From CAZTZY01 sp964617765 (GTDB lineage Bacteria > Pseudomonadota > Gammaproteobacteria > Pseudomonadales > DT-91): a stretch of 64,000 nucleotides of DNA. The notes below the pieces were generated by a model, which was given only the letters and a program-made list of their open reading frames with translations, was not told the DNA's origin and made no database searches. The stretch is taken from assembly GCA_964617765.1 (NCBI GenBank), contig CAZTZY010000003.1:11422-75421 (forward strand). Direction: 5' to 3'. Of this stretch, positions 37,751 through 48,632 are shown piece after piece. A program made the translations under genes and the position numbers. Every line of letters begins with the position of its first letter. The stretch's first letter is position 1.

Positions 37751-40700
37751 ATGCTCATATTTTCAGGTAATTCTGCTTTATCAGATTTTCGTCGTGAAAA
37801 ATTGCAGAAATCACTAACAGAAAAACTAGGTTCTGAAGTTGTTATTGTTGCCAAGTATGTTCACTTTATTGATGTTGTTTCCGAGTTGCAAGAAAAGCAA
37901 TTTGATACATTAAAAGCATTGTTAGAATATGGCCCTCAAGAAAACAAGATAGAAGAAAGCGGCGATTTATTTTTAGTGGTGCCCCGTATAGGTACCATAT
38001 CACCCTGGGCAAGTAAGGCCACCGATATTGCCCATAATTGTGGATTGAATACCGTTAAACGTATTGAACGCGGTATAGCATATTTCGTTAGACATAGTTC
38101 TTCATGCCAAGAAGCTAAAAAAATTATACAGTCAGAAATCCACGATCGTATGGTGGAAGTTGTGCTAAATGATTTGAATGCCGCTATAGTTCTTTTTCAA
38201 AGTGGTACACCTAAGCCATTATCCATTATTCCTGTGATGCAGGATGGAAGAGTGGCGTTAGTGAAGGCTAATCAGGAATTGGGTCTGGCATTGGCAGATG
38301 ATGAAATTGATTATCTGCATGATAGTTTTATGCGTTTGGAAAGAAATCCCAATGATATTGAATTGATGATGTTTGCACAGGCAAATTCTGAACATTGCCG
38401 TCATAAAATTTTTAATGCGAGTTGGGATATTGATGGTATTCGCCAGCCCAAATCACTGTTCGGCATGATTAAAAATACCTATGAACAAAACAGTGAAAAC
38501 GTATTAAGTGCCTATTCAGATAATGCATCAGTGATAACCGGTTCTTATGCCGGGCGTTTTTATCCGGATTCGGCGACCCGTGAATATAATTATCATGAAG
38601 AGCCGGTTCATATATTGATGAAAGTGGAAACACATAATCATCCAACTGCCATATCGCCTTATGCCGGTGCGGGTACCGGTTCTGGTGGTGAAATTCGCGA
38701 TGAAGGTGCAGTGGGTCGGGGTTCAAAACCCAAAGTTGGTTTAAGTGGCTTTTCGGTATCCAATTTAAATATCCCCGGCTTTGGCCAGCCGTGGGAAGTC
38801 GATTACGGGAAGCCTAATCGCATAGTTTCTGCGTTAGATATCATGATAGAAGGTCCGATTGGGGGCGCAGCTTTTAATAATGAATTTGGTCGCCCCAATA
38901 TTTGTGGTTATTTCCGTACTTATGAAAATGCGGTGACAACTATTAATGGAGAAGAAGTGCGCGGGTATCATAAACCTATAATGATTGCTGGTGGATACGG
39001 TAATATAAAACCGGCACACATTGAAAAGGTTAAGTTTTCTCCTGGTTCACAATTGATTGTACTAGGTGGGCCAGCAATGTTAATTGGATTGGGCGGCGGT
39101 GCGGCTTCCTCGGTTGCTTCAGGGAGCAGTGCAGAAAATCTCGATTTTGCATCTGTGCAACGTCAAAATCCTGAAATGCAAAGGCGCTGCCAGGAAGTGA
39201 TTGATCGTTGCTGGGCGATGGGCGATAAAAATCCGATCGCTTTCATACATGATGTAGGTGCTGGCGGTTTATCCAATGCCTTGCCTGAATTGGCAAAAGA
39301 TGGCGGTTGTGGTGCGCAGTTTGAATTACGTAAAGTGCCCAGTGATGAAGCTACAATGTCACCGTTAGAATTATGGTGTAATGAATCACAGGAACGTTAT
39401 GTATTGGCCGTTAAAAAAGAACGCCTTGCTGAATTTGAAGATATATGTCGTCGCGAACGTTGTTTATATGCAGTAGTGGGTGAGGCCAGGGAAGAAAAAC
39501 AGCTCACGGTTTCAGATGAATTTTTCGGGAATAACCCTATAGATCTGCCAATGGATCTTTTATTTGGCAAGCCTCCAAAAATGCATCGTACTTTTCAGCG
39601 TAAAAATGTTGTACATCAGCCTTTTGATGTTAGCGCCATTAATATTAAAGATGCACTTGAAAGAGTGTTGAAACTGCCCGCAGTTGCCAGCAAGCAATTC
39701 CTTATTACGATTGGTGATCGTAGTGTTACCGGTATGGTTGCCAGAGATCAAATGGTGGGTCCATGGCAAGTGCCTGTAGCTGATGTAGCTGTTACTACAA
39801 CAGCGTTTGATGTTTATACCGGAGAAGCGATGGCAATGGGAGAGCGCACTCCATTGGCATTGTTAGATGCACCTGCATCAGGCCGCATGGCCGTGGCTGA
39901 GGCCATTTTGAATATAGCTGCAGCACCTATTCGCGATATATCCGATATAAAGCTTTCTGCGAACTGGATGGCCGCTGCGGGTTATGGCACTGAAGACCAG
40001 GCATTATTTGATACCGTCAAGACTGTTGGTATGGAAATATGTCCACAGTTAGGCATTGCAATTCCCGTGGGCAAAGACTCCATGTCGATGCGTACAGTGT
40101 GGGAAGATAAGGGTGATAAAAAATCGGTCACCGCGCCCATGTCGTTAATCATCAGCGCATTTTCACCGGTAACTGATGTGCGTAAAGTACTAACGCCACA
40201 AATTAATTTTGAGATGGGTGCGAGTAAGCTGGTATTTATTGATTTGGCGCAGGGTAACATTCGACTTGGTGGTTCTGCACTGGCCCAAACCTGGTCGCAA
40301 CTGGGAAATTCATCGCCTGACTTAACCAATATAGAACAATTCAAATCCGTCTTTAATGCATTACAAGAGTGTATAGAGCAGGAATTTCTTCTTGCCTACC
40401 ATGATCGTTCTGATGGCGGTTTGATAGTCACCTTGCTTGAAATGGCGTTTGCCGGACACTGTGGTTTTGCTGTCGATATCTCCACTGTCCAAGGTGACGA
40501 TATTTCTGTGCTCTTCAATGAGGAGTTAGGCGCAGTCATGCAGGTTGCGGATATTTATTGGTTAGATGTTCAGGCTATTTTTGCGAAACATGGCCTATCC
40601 GGTTTATTAACGGTGTTAGGTTCTCCTTCAGAAAGTGACCATATTATTGTAAAGCGTAATGGTAAAATCCTGATGGATGATAGTCGCTCGAGATTACAGC

Positions 40701-41635
40701 AATTATGGAGTGAAACCAGTTTCAGGATTCAGTCACTACGTGATAATCCTGATTGTGCGGAACAGGAATTTTCAAAAATATTGCTTGAGGACGATAAAGG
40801 GATACAGCCGAAAATATTATTCGATACCTTTGAGGATATTGCGGCGCCATTTATTGCAACGGGTGTCAGGCCTAAAGTGGCTATCTTGCGTGAACAAGGT
40901 GTTAATGGACAAAATGAAATGGCAGCGGCTTTTAACCGTGCCGGATTTTCAGCTTTCGATGTCCATATGAGCGATATTTTATCAGGCAGAGTTAAGTTGT
41001 CAGATTTCAAAGGCTTGGCTGCTTGTGGTGGTTTCTCCTATGGTGATGTTTTAGGTGCTGGGGAAGGCTGGGCCAAAACAATCTTATACAATGATACATT
41101 ACGTGAATCTTTTGCGGCTTTTTTTAACCGTACAGATACGTTTGCTTTGGGTATTTGTAATGGTTGCCAAATGATGTCGCAATTGAAAAGCATTATACCG
41201 GGAGCGGACCATTGGCCTCGATTTGTACGTAATACGTCAGAGCAATTTGAAGCCCGATTTGCGCAGGTTGAAATTCAGCAATCTGCCTCAATATTGCTTC
41301 AAGGCATGGAGGGTTCCATCATTTCTGTCGCTGTTGCGCATGGTGAGGGTCGAGCTGAATTCAATTCAGCAGAGCATTTGCTGCAGGTTAAACAGAAAGT
41401 GTCGTTACGATTTGTGAATAGTCATCACCAGATGACGACATCCTATCCGGATAATCCTAATGGATCGCCAGAAGGCATTACCGGTGTTTGCTCTGCGGAT
41501 GGTCGGGTAACCATCATGATGCCGCATCCAGAGCGTGTTTTTCGCACAGTCACTCATTCATGGTCTCCTGCTGAATGGGGTGAAGACAGTCCCTGGATGC
41601 GGTTATTTCGCAATGCACGAGTTTGGGTTGGTTAA
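37751..41635 (+). CDS. purL: Phosphoribosylformylglycinamidine synthase
   Basis: Fourth step of purine synthesis: amidates FGAR to FGAM with glutamine and ATP. The 1294 residues match the single-chain proteobacterial form: an N-terminal PurS-like domain, a linker containing [14 protein letters not shown], two AIRS-like halves ([29 protein letters not shown]), and a C-terminal glutamine amidotransferase with [13 protein letters not shown] (Cys) and MPHPERVFR (His and Glu). It stands 36 bp before secD. Confidence 0.97.
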   Translation: MLIFSGNSALSDFRREKLQKSLTEKLGSEVVIVAKYVHFIDVVSELQEKQFDTLKALLEYGPQENKIEESGDLFLVVPRIGTISPWASKATDIAHNCGLNTVKRIERGIAYFVRHSSSCQEAKKIIQSEIHDRMVEVVLNDLNAAIVLFQSGTPKPLSIIPVMQDGRVALVKANQELGLALADDEIDYLHDSFMRLERNPNDIELMMFAQANSEHCRHKIFNASWDIDGIRQPKSLFGMIKNTYEQNSENVLSAYSDNASVITGSYAGRFYPDSATREYNYHEEPVHILMKVETHNHPTAISPYAGAGTGSGGEIRDEGAVGRGSKPKVGLSGFSVSNLNIPGFGQPWEVDYGKPNRIVSALDIMIEGPIGGAAFNNEFGRPNICGYFRTYENAVTTINGEEVRGYHKPIMIAGGYGNIKPAHIEKVKFSPGSQLIVLGGPAMLIGLGGGAASSVASGSSAENLDFASVQRQNPEMQRRCQEVIDRCWAMGDKNPIAFIHDVGAGGLSNALPELAKDGGCGAQFELRKVPSDEATMSPLELWCNESQERYVLAVKKERLAEFEDICRRERCLYAVVGEAREEKQLTVSDEFFGNNPIDLPMDLLFGKPPKMHRTFQRKNVVHQPFDVSAINIKDALERVLKLPAVASKQFLITIGDRSVTGMVARDQMVGPWQVPVADVAVTTTAFDVYTGEAMAMGERTPLALLDAPASGRMAVAEAILNIAAAPIRDISDIKLSANWMAAAGYGTEDQALFDTVKTVGMEICPQLGIAIPVGKDSMSMRTVWEDKGDKKSVTAPMSLIISAFSPVTDVRKVLTPQINFEMGASKLVFIDLAQGNIRLGGSALAQTWSQLGNSSPDLTNIEQFKSVFNALQECIEQEFLLAYHDRSDGGLIVTLLEMAFAGHCGFAVDISTVQGDDISVLFNEELGAVMQVADIYWLDVQAIFAKHGLSGLLTVLGSPSESDHIIVKRNGKILMDDSRSRLQQLWSETSFRIQSLRDNPDCAEQEFSKILLEDDKGIQPKILFDTFEDIAAPFIATGVRPKVAILREQGVNGQNEMAAAFNRAGFSAFDVHMSDILSGRVKLSDFKGLAACGGFSYGDVLGAGEGWAKTILYNDTLRESFAAFFNRTDTFALGICNGCQMMSQLKSIIPGADHWPRFVRNTSEQFEARFAQVEIQQSASILLQGMEGSIISVAVAHGEGRAEFNSAEHLLQVKQKVSLRFVNSHHQMTTSYPDNPNGSPEGITGVCSADGRVTIMMPHPERVFRTVTHSWSPAEWGEDSPWMRLFRNARVWVG

Positions 41636-41671
41636 TTTAATAGTTTAAAGGGCAATTTTAGGAATTCATTT

Positions 41672-43528
41672 ATGAATAGATACCCGTTGTGGATAAATTT
41701 AGTACTGATTCTGGTGGTAACGATAGGAGCATTATATTCCGCACCTAATCTTTATTTCCCTGATGCAGCATTGCAAATTTCAGGTGAAAGCGGTGGTCAG
41801 AAATTAACTGAAGATGTTCGGGAGGCTGCTTTAAAAGCACTGGATGAGTCAGGGATTACTTATAAAGGTACAGAGCTAGCTGAAAAGAGCCTTTTAATAC
41901 GTTTGCAGAATAAGGACGAACAATTAAAAGCCAAATCGGTACTGGAGCTAGCATTCAATAAAGCCTCACTGGAATACGTGGTTGCTCTGAACCTTGCGCC
42001 CACAACACCTTCATGGTTAACAGCCATTGGTGCCAAACCAATGAAACTGGGTCTGGATTTAAGTGGCGGTGTACATTTTCTGTTAGAGGTCGATACGGAA
42101 TTTGCTGTCCTGAAACGCCTTGATGGCTATAAAGGCGAAATTAAAAAGATATTACGGGATGAAAAAGTTCGTGGAATTATTGGTGATGCGCCAATGGCAA
42201 TTACCGGAAAATTTGCCACGCCGGAATTACGTCAGCAGGCTTTAGCATTAATATCCGATCAGGTGCCTGATTTAACACCGAATAATGAAGATAAACCTGA
42301 TGGTTATTGGGTTAACTGGACAGTGGGTGCAGCTTTACAAAAACGTATCGGTGATGACGCAGTAGCGCAAAACCTTACAGCGTTACGAAATCGAGTGAAT
42401 GAATTAGGTGTGTCTGAACCTATTGTGCAAAAACAGGGCGAAACCCGAATTGTAGTTGAGTTGCCTGGAGTACAGGATTCATCGACAGCCAAACGTATAA
42501 TCGGTAAAACGGCGAGCCTGGAATTTCATCTTGAATCCAACGGTAAAACGGCTTCTGAGGAATATGATTTTCGGGAAGGAATTGGTAGCCGTGAAAAAGC
42601 ATCACTGGAACGTGCTGTCGTTATTTCCGGAGATCAGGTGACTAACGCCACAACCAGTTTTGATGAAAATGGCAGGCCACAGGTCAATATCACTCTGGAT
42701 AGCCAGGGCGGTAATTTAATGTATGCGGCCACAAAAAATAATATCGGCAGAAATCTTGGTGTATTATTTATTGAGCGTAAATATCATACAAAGACGCAAA
42801 TAGATGAAAAAGGAGAAGCCCAGTTAGTCAAGATGCCTTATTACCACAAAGAGGTTATCAGTTTAGCAACAGTTCAGTCACCACTCGGCGTTCAATTCAG
42901 AATCACCGGCATTGATAGCCAGGAAGAAGCCAAAGACCTGTCGTTATTATTGCGTGCCGGCGCATTGGCCGCACCTATCGATTTTGTGGAAGAAAGAACA
43001 GTTGGCCCATCGTTAGGAAAAGAAAATATCCAGTTAGGTGTTAATTCCATAATGTGGGGTACTGCTCTGGTATTTGTCTTTATGATTTTCTTTTACAGGG
43101 TTTTCGGGATTACTGCAAACATGGCTCTCGTCATGAATATATTCTTGTTGATCGCGTTTATGTCGATGATATCTGCAACATTAACTTTGCCGGGTATGGC
43201 AGGTATAGTGCTTACGGTAGGTATGGCGGTTGATGCCAATGTTTTGATTTATGAACGTATTCGCGAGGAAATAAGTCATGGAGTCAATCCGCAGGAAGCT
43301 ATCAAGTTGGGATATGACAGGGCATTTTTAACGATACTCGATTCTCATATAACCACTCTTATCGCTTCCGTTATTCTCTATGCGATGGGTAGCGGTCCGG
43401 TGAAGGGTTTCGCAGTTACTTTATCCATAGGCATTATCAGTTCCATGTATACATCCATAGTAGGCAGTAGAGCAGTGATTAACCTGATCTATGGCTATAG
43501 AAACAATGTAACCAAGTTGGCGATCTAA
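41672..43528 (+). CDS. secD: Protein translocase subunit SecD
   Basis: RND-type subunit that uses the proton gradient to help the SecYEG channel release proteins to the periplasm. The 618-residue protein has an N-terminal helix (about 8-27), the large periplasmic P1 domain opening with LGLDLSGGVHFLLEVD, and a five-helix C-terminal bundle with GMAVDANVLIYERIREE and the final SIVGSRAVINLIYG. yajC and the usual tgt/queA neighbours are absent; purL takes their place. Confidence 0.97.
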   Translation: MNRYPLWINLVLILVVTIGALYSAPNLYFPDAALQISGESGGQKLTEDVREAALKALDESGITYKGTELAEKSLLIRLQNKDEQLKAKSVLELAFNKASLEYVVALNLAPTTPSWLTAIGAKPMKLGLDLSGGVHFLLEVDTEFAVLKRLDGYKGEIKKILRDEKVRGIIGDAPMAITGKFATPELRQQALALISDQVPDLTPNNEDKPDGYWVNWTVGAALQKRIGDDAVAQNLTALRNRVNELGVSEPIVQKQGETRIVVELPGVQDSSTAKRIIGKTASLEFHLESNGKTASEEYDFREGIGSREKASLERAVVISGDQVTNATTSFDENGRPQVNITLDSQGGNLMYAATKNNIGRNLGVLFIERKYHTKTQIDEKGEAQLVKMPYYHKEVISLATVQSPLGVQFRITGIDSQEEAKDLSLLLRAGALAAPIDFVEERTVGPSLGKENIQLGVNSIMWGTALVFVFMIFFYRVFGITANMALVMNIFLLIAFMSMISATLTLPGMAGIVLTVGMAVDANVLIYERIREEISHGVNPQEAIKLGYDRAFLTILDSHITTLIASVILYAMGSGPVKGFAVTLSIGIISSMYTSIVGSRAVINLIYGYRNNVTKLAI

Positions 43529-43530
43529 TC

Positions 43531-44523
43531 ATGAATGTGAAAACTGAAAAAGTGTATAATTTCCTGGGCATCAGCAAAATAACATTTGCTGTATCTATCG
43601 CATTGTTCCTTATTGCCCTGGGTGCATTTGCTGTCAATGGCATCAGGTATGGCCTGGATTTTACTGGTGGTACATTGATTGAAGTAGGCTATGAAAAACC
43701 GGCAGATCTCCAAAAAGTTCGCGACTCCCTGGTGGCAGGCGGATTTCATGGAGCCATTGTCCAGAATTTCGGCTCGGAAACTGCCGTACTTATTCGTATG
43801 CAAAATATTGAAGAAGAAAAGCAGGCCGAAACAGTCAAGGACAATGAAGACAATAAAGAAAGCGGAGGCAATAAAGAAAGCAAAGAAAGCAAACTGGCTA
43901 ATGAAATATTGACGGTATTGCGTGCTGATGGTTCTGAATTGCATATGAGACGTTTGGAATTTGTTGGTCCGCAAGTAGGCGACCAATTAAAATCACAGGC
44001 ACTTTTAGCTATCGTGTTAGCACTTATTGCAGTCACTATTTATTTATCTTTCCGTTTCCAGATGAAGTTTGCAATTGCTGCAATTTTAGCGTTATTTCAT
44101 GATGTAGTAATAACGGTAGGCTGTTTTGCCTTGTTTGGTTGGGAATTTGATTTGATTGTTTTGGCTGCAGTGCTATCGATTATCGGATACTCATTAAATG
44201 ACACAATCGTAGTTTATGATCGAATTCGTGAAAACCTGATTAATATGAGAAGAGTCAGTATTACAGAGGTCATTAATGCATCAGTATCACAGACGCTCAG
44301 GCGCACCATGATGACTTCTGTCGCTACCCTGATTACAGTGTATGCCCTGTTCTTTGTCGGTGGAGAAATGTTACGCGGATTTTCACTCACATTAATCATT
44401 GGTATTACTTTTGGTACATACTCGTCTGTGTATGTTGCATCCAGTTTATTGCCAGTACTTAAAGTAACGCGTGAAGATCTTGTGCCGCCAGAAAGGCCAG
44501 ATGCGGAATTTGATACGCCTTAA
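43531..44523 (+). CDS. secF: Protein translocase subunit SecF with charged insert
   Basis: Partner of SecD, 2 bp downstream. The 330-residue protein has a first helix (about 16-36), GLDFTGGTLIEV, a periplasmic domain and a five-helix bundle with SIIGYSLNDTIVVYDRIREN. Residues about 92-121 form a low-complexity Lys/Glu/Asn/Ser insert in the periplasmic domain that ordinary SecF proteins lack. The flanking frame is intact, so it is a real insertion rather than an error. Confidence 0.96.
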   Translation: MNVKTEKVYNFLGISKITFAVSIALFLIALGAFAVNGIRYGLDFTGGTLIEVGYEKPADLQKVRDSLVAGGFHGAIVQNFGSETAVLIRMQNIEEEKQAETVKDNEDNKESGGNKESKESKLANEILTVLRADGSELHMRRLEFVGPQVGDQLKSQALLAIVLALIAVTIYLSFRFQMKFAIAAILALFHDVVITVGCFALFGWEFDLIVLAAVLSIIGYSLNDTIVVYDRIRENLINMRRVSITEVINASVSQTLRRTMMTSVATLITVYALFFVGGEMLRGFSLTLIIGITFGTYSSVYVASSLLPVLKVTREDLVPPERPDAEFDTP

Positions 44524-44533
44524 TTATCATAAA

Positions 44534-44563
44534 AGATGCAGGGTATAAGCATACCTTGCATCC
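44534..44563 (+). terminator. Hairpin downstream of secF
   Basis: GATGCAGGGTAT pairs with ATACCTTGCATC through a stem of 12 bp with one G-U pair and a four-base loop. A T tract is lacking, so termination is only possible, not certain. Confidence 0.5.
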
Positions 44564-44640
44564 TTAAGCAGATTTATAGTTTCCATTGTCTATCGCAATA
44601 TATGCGAATTTATTTGTTATTGTTCCCGAAGGAAAATCAA

Positions 44641-46233
44641 GTGATTACAGCTGCAAACATTACAATGCAATTTGGTTCAAAACCCTTGTTTGAAAATATT
44701 TCCGTCAAATTTGGTGATGGTAATCGTTATGGACTGATTGGTGCTAACGGATGTGGTAAATCGACATTCATGAAAATCCTTGATGGAACATTAACGCCCA
44801 GCGCTGGCAATGTCAGTATTACTCCAAATGAACGCTTGGGTAAGTTACACCAGGATCAATTTGCTTTTGAAGAGTATAGCGTTATTGATACCGTCATTAT
44901 GGGTCATTCACGCTTATGGGAAGTGAAAAAAGAGCGTGACCGCATTTATGCCTTGCCCGATATGTCAGAAGATGACGGCATGAAAGTGGCAGACCTCGAA
45001 GTCGAGTTTGCCGAGCTTGATGGCTACAGTGCTGAAAGCCGTGCTGGTGAAATTCTTTTGGGTGCCGGCATTGAAGAATCGTTACATTATGGTCCAATGA
45101 GTGAAGTGGCTCCTGGTAAAAAACTCAGGGTGTTATTAGTACAGGCCCTGTTTTCAAATCCGGATATTTTATTGCTGGATGAACCTACCAACAACCTTGA
45201 TATCAACACGATTCGCTGGCTGGAAGATTTATTGAATAATCGTAAAAGCACCATGATCATTATTTCACATGATCGCCATTTTCTGAATTCTATATGCACG
45301 CATATGGCTGATATCGATTACGGTGAATTGCGTGTCTATCCAGGTAATTATGATGATTACATGATTGCTGCTACCCAAGTGAAAGAGCGTCTGGTGTCAG
45401 AGAATGCAAAAAAATCCGCACAAATTGCCGATCTACAACAGTTCGTGAGTCGCTTTTCTGCCAATGCATCAAAAGCCAAACAGGCTACTTCTCGTGCCAA
45501 GCGTATCGAAAAAATAAAACTGGAAGAAGTCAAACCATCGAGCCGTATAAGCCCCTATATTCGCTTCCAGCAAGACAAAAAGCTCCATCGCCTGGCACTT
45601 GAAATAAGGGATCTGGCGCACGGATTTGATGGCAATGTGCTATTTAAAAATGGCAGCTTCCTGGTAGAAGCTGGTTCAAGCATTGCCATCATCGGCGAAA
45701 ACGGTGTGGGTAAGACCACCTTTTTGCGCTGCCTGATGAATGAACTGACACCGCAATCCGGTATGATCAAATGGGCTGAAAATGCCAACATCGGTTACTG
45801 CCCGCAAGACCACAGCGCCGAATTTGAAAAAGACCTGAATATTTTTGACTGGATGAGCCAATGGCGTAAACCCAACCATGATGAACAAGTCGTCAAGGCG
45901 ACACTGGGCAGGTTATTGTTCTCGTCGGATGAATACAAAAAATCCGTCAAGGTTTGTTCCGGTGGAGAAAAAGGCCGGTTATTGTTCGGTAAACTGATTA
46001 TGCAGGATTTTAATGTTATTGTGATGGACGAGCCAACCAATCACCTCGATATGGAATGTATCGAGTCATTGAACCTGGCGCTCGAAAATTACGAAGGCAC
46101 GTTGATTTTTGTCAGCCATGACCGGGAGTTTGTTTCTTCACTGGCTGACCGTATTATTGAAATCAAGGATCACACCATTAACGATTTTCATGGTACTTAT
46201 GATGAGTATCTGGCTTCACAAGCCCAGGCATAA
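44641..46233 (+). CDS. ABC-F family ATPase, YbiT type
   Basis: Soluble twin-ATPase of the ABC-F group that acts on the ribosome rather than as a transporter. The 530-residue length equals E. coli YbiT, and the start [20 protein letters not shown] matches it. Walker A motifs are GANGCGKST and GENGVGKTT; Walker B regions are [12 protein letters not shown] and [12 protein letters not shown]. The start is GTG 44641 with AAGGAAAATCAA before it; a frame open to 44536 adds 35 unrelated residues. RIO kinase follows after 6 bp. Confidence 0.94.
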   Translation: MITAANITMQFGSKPLFENISVKFGDGNRYGLIGANGCGKSTFMKILDGTLTPSAGNVSITPNERLGKLHQDQFAFEEYSVIDTVIMGHSRLWEVKKERDRIYALPDMSEDDGMKVADLEVEFAELDGYSAESRAGEILLGAGIEESLHYGPMSEVAPGKKLRVLLVQALFSNPDILLLDEPTNNLDINTIRWLEDLLNNRKSTMIIISHDRHFLNSICTHMADIDYGELRVYPGNYDDYMIAATQVKERLVSENAKKSAQIADLQQFVSRFSANASKAKQATSRAKRIEKIKLEEVKPSSRISPYIRFQQDKKLHRLALEIRDLAHGFDGNVLFKNGSFLVEAGSSIAIIGENGVGKTTFLRCLMNELTPQSGMIKWAENANIGYCPQDHSAEFEKDLNIFDWMSQWRKPNHDEQVVKATLGRLLFSSDEYKKSVKVCSGGEKGRLLFGKLIMQDFNVIVMDEPTNHLDMECIESLNLALENYEGTLIFVSHDREFVSSLADRIIEIKDHTINDFHGTYDEYLASQAQA

Positions 46234-46239
46234 GAATAG

Positions 46240-47106
46240 ATGAAAACACCCAGCAGGTTACAGCCATTAATGTATGACGGATTAATCGATGAAGTTATCT
46301 GTCAATTGATGAGCGGCAAAGAGGCGCAAGTTTTTGTTGTGCGTTGCGGTGAACAATTGCGCTGTGCCAAAGTCTACAAGGAAGCTACCAAACGTAGTTT
46401 CAAGCAAGCTGTGCAATATCAGGAAGGCCGTACCGTTCGCAATAGCCGTCGTGCACGCGCTATGGCAAAAAAAACCAGCTACGGGCAAAAGGAACAGGAA
46501 AGTGCCTGGTTAAGCGCTGAAGTGGATGCGTTATACAAACTGGCAGCAGCGGGAGTGCGAGTACCTGAGCCGCATGGGTTTGTTGAAGGCGTGCTACTGA
46601 TGGATATGATTGCCGATGCAGATGGAGAGCCGGCACCCCGGCTCGATGATGTTGAATTAACTCCGGAACAGGCACAGGTTTTTCATGAGCAGGTGATTGC
46701 AGATGTGGTGCGTATGTTGTGTGCAGGTTATGTTCATGGCGATCTTTCCGAATTTAATGTATTGCTTGATGCCGAAGGTCCGGTAATTATTGATTTGCCA
46801 CAGGCAGTGAATGCTGCAGGTAATAACAGCGCAGGCATGATGCTAGAGCGTGATGTGAATAATATGCGTGCGTATTTCGGGCGCTTTGCACCGGAAATAT
46901 TGAAGACGGAGTATGCCAGTGAAATGTGGTCATTGTATGAAAAGGGCCATTTACGACCAGATACCAAACTGACGGGACATTTTGCAAGAAGCGAAGTGAA
47001 TGCCGATGTTGAAAGCGTTATGTCAGTGATTGATGCGGCATTAAAAGAACAATTTGAGGCTATGGAGCGCAAGCGTCGTGCTGAACAAGGCGACGATGAA
47101 GAATAA
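46240..47106 (+). CDS. RIO1-type serine protein kinase
   Basis: A 288-residue atypical kinase. RIO-family marks are the nucleotide-loop region MSGKEAQVFVV, the Lys in LRCAKVYKEA, the catalytic loop YVHGDLSEFNVLL (Asp and Asn) and the metal-binding VIIDLPQAV. In eukaryotes RIO kinases mature the small ribosomal subunit; bacterial members are little studied. The tight link to an ABC-F ribosome-acting ATPase suggests a role in translation, which is inference from context. Confidence 0.92.
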   Translation: MKTPSRLQPLMYDGLIDEVICQLMSGKEAQVFVVRCGEQLRCAKVYKEATKRSFKQAVQYQEGRTVRNSRRARAMAKKTSYGQKEQESAWLSAEVDALYKLAAAGVRVPEPHGFVEGVLLMDMIADADGEPAPRLDDVELTPEQAQVFHEQVIADVVRMLCAGYVHGDLSEFNVLLDAEGPVIIDLPQAVNAAGNNSAGMMLERDVNNMRAYFGRFAPEILKTEYASEMWSLYEKGHLRPDTKLTGHFARSEVNADVESVMSVIDAALKEQFEAMERKRRAEQGDDEE

Positions 47107-47112
47107 AAACAG

Positions 47113-47140
47113 TGTGGTTAATGATTAACCACAGAGTTTT
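47113..47140 (+). terminator. Terminator after the RIO kinase gene
   Basis: TGTGGTTAA and TTAACCACA form a perfect 9-bp stem around TGA, followed within four bases by TTTT. It lies 7 bp past the stop codon. Confidence 0.7.
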
Positions 47141-47175
47141 ATTCCATTCATATTGTTATCCAGAAAATTCTCGTA

Positions 47176-47523
47176 TCAGTTATTACTGCTCTTTTTCAGG
47201 CCAATACGGAACGCATCCAGAGCACTCGATATCCAGCAGATAGTTAATATCGTTAGGGATGTATCAACAAGGTAATTATCTCTATTTTCCAGTGTAGACA
47301 TTATGGTTGCAGTTAACTGGCTGGGTTCAATGTCGATTTTCCCAAGATTAATATCATTCAGAACAATCATGACGACCTTGAATATTTCATACACCGATAC
47401 AGATAAAGCGGCCAGGCTGAGAAGGATAATCCCCAAGCCAAGCGCCGTTTTTTTAAGCCAGACATGCCCGGCACCGGGAAAAACTAATAAGGAAAGTAAT
47501 GCCGCTATAATGGGTTTTTTCAT
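47176..47523 (-). CDS. Small membrane protein, TM2-like start
   Basis: A 115-residue protein that I do not recognise precisely. It begins with AALLSLLVFPGAGHVWLKK, the Pro-Gly-Ala-Gly-His pattern seen in TM2-type and related small membrane proteins, followed by a second hydrophobic helix (about 27-52), a polar loop and a third helix (about 88-105). The function is unknown. It is separated from the following esterase gene and lies between oppositely oriented units. Confidence 0.7.
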   Translation of the reverse strand: MKKPIIAALLSLLVFPGAGHVWLKKTALGLGIILLSLAALSVSVYEIFKVVMIVLNDINLGKIDIEPSQLTATIMSTLENRDNYLVDTSLTILTICWISSALDAFRIGLKKSSNN

Positions 47524-47582
47524 GAGTTTTTTTCACGTTAATGTTATTGAATAGGTATTGAAATTCGGTAAAGCGAATGACG

Positions 47583-47609
47583 GGCAGCTCTAAAAAATTT
47601 AGAGCTGCC
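47583..47609. terminator. Perfect 12-bp inverted repeat after the esterase gene
   Basis: GGCAGCTCTAAA (47583-47594) and TTTAGAGCTGCC (47598-47609) with a three-base loop, directly after the stop codon of the minus-strand esterase. It has no T tract outside the stem; a terminator role is likely from position. Confidence 0.55.
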
Positions 47610-47610
47610 G

Positions 47611-48219
47611 TTACTGTAATGCTGCTGCATTCGCCAACACCTTTTCCAATGTCTTGGCAATTTCCGCATAACCCTCTTTATTAAAATGAACTTCATCCGA
47701 CTTCATTCTGTGGTTTTTCTCGAGGTCACCGATAATGTCAGTCTCAAAGGGAATATTGAATTCATGGGCAATGGCTTTGTAAAATTTTGGAGGTGTTGCG
47801 AAAAGATTAAATCCCGGTACTGCCACTAACACCACATCAATATCTTTATCTTTCGCCATTTTTACCATGGCCCGAAGATTATTTTCAGCATCCAGCATGG
47901 AATGTTGCCGCATAATATCATTGGCACCATGGCAAATAATAATGAGTTGAGGGGAATATTGTTCAATAATGCCAGGCAGGCGTTTTAATCCATCGTGAGT
48001 TATTTCACCAGAAATCCCGGCATTGATGACTTTACGGTTAATCATCTTTGCCAAAACAGCGGGATAACTCTCTGAAGGATCTACACCATGCCCAAAAGTC
48101 AGGCTATCGCCAAAAGCGACAATCACAGCATCGTTTGATAAAACCTTTACGTTTGGTTGAGAGTTACAGCCCATTAAAAACACCGCTAATAAAAAAAGAT
48201 AGATAGTATTAACTTTCAA
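47611..48219 (-). CDS. SGNH/GDSL lipoprotein esterase (TesA-like)
   Basis: A 202-residue envelope lipoprotein: signal and lipobox LMGC (Cys18), then a GDSL hydrolase. Block I is AFGDSLTFGHG (nucleophile Ser), block II Gly is in NAGISGEIT, block III is GANDIM and block V is SDEVHFNKEG (Asp and His). It resembles TesA/arylesterase and should hydrolyse short acyl esters or thioesters in the periplasm. It overlaps the SUKH gene upstream by 11 bp. Confidence 0.88.
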   Translation of the reverse strand: MKVNTIYLFLLAVFLMGCNSQPNVKVLSNDAVIVAFGDSLTFGHGVDPSESYPAVLAKMINRKVINAGISGEITHDGLKRLPGIIEQYSPQLIIICHGANDIMRQHSMLDAENNLRAMVKMAKDKDIDVVLVAVPGFNLFATPPKFYKAIAHEFNIPFETDIIGDLEKNHRMKSDEVHFNKEGYAEIAKTLEKVLANAAALQ

Positions 48220-48616
48220 GCCATACCTCGCGTGCCCATTGCCAGATAGAGTTCCAGATTTCTTCCCCTTCCCCCTGGTTTTCAGGTGTCCATAGACTCA
48301 CTTCCCCATCCTGTGCAATGCAATAGTAATTGCCGCGGTGTTCGCAGATGGGAATCAAATAGCGTGGTACACCAATATCCCACGCCTGTGCTGCTATGTC
48401 AGGCAGGTGAGTGTGAGACTGTGGATCAGCAACGGTAGCCGGTTCAATAGAACCGCAAATCACATCGCTGACGGTGAGTAAAAATTCTTTATAGTCATAA
48501 GGTAAATGAATTAATAATTCTTCCTGGATAATCACCAGATCATCCACATCAGGTAAATCCAGTGGAACCGGTACAGTTTCATTTCGTTCACGTAATATTT
48601 CGATAACGTCTTCCAT
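48209..48616 (-). CDS. SMI1/KNR4 (SUKH) family protein
   Basis: A 135-residue SUKH-fold protein: IQEELLIHLPYDYKEFLLTVSD near the start and YYCIAQDGEVSLWTPENQGEG later are the typical conserved blocks. Many SUKH proteins are immunity proteins against toxins, but here no toxin gene is adjacent and the operon partners are an esterase and a peptidase, so a housekeeping role is as likely. It starts 16 bp after the M42 gene. Confidence 0.82.
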   Translation of the reverse strand: MEDVIEILRERNETVPVPLDLPDVDDLVIIQEELLIHLPYDYKEFLLTVSDVICGSIEPATVADPQSHTHLPDIAAQAWDIGVPRYLIPICEHRGNYYCIAQDGEVSLWTPENQGEGEEIWNSIWQWAREVWLES

Positions 48617-48632
48617 CTTCGCTCCGCTAAAT

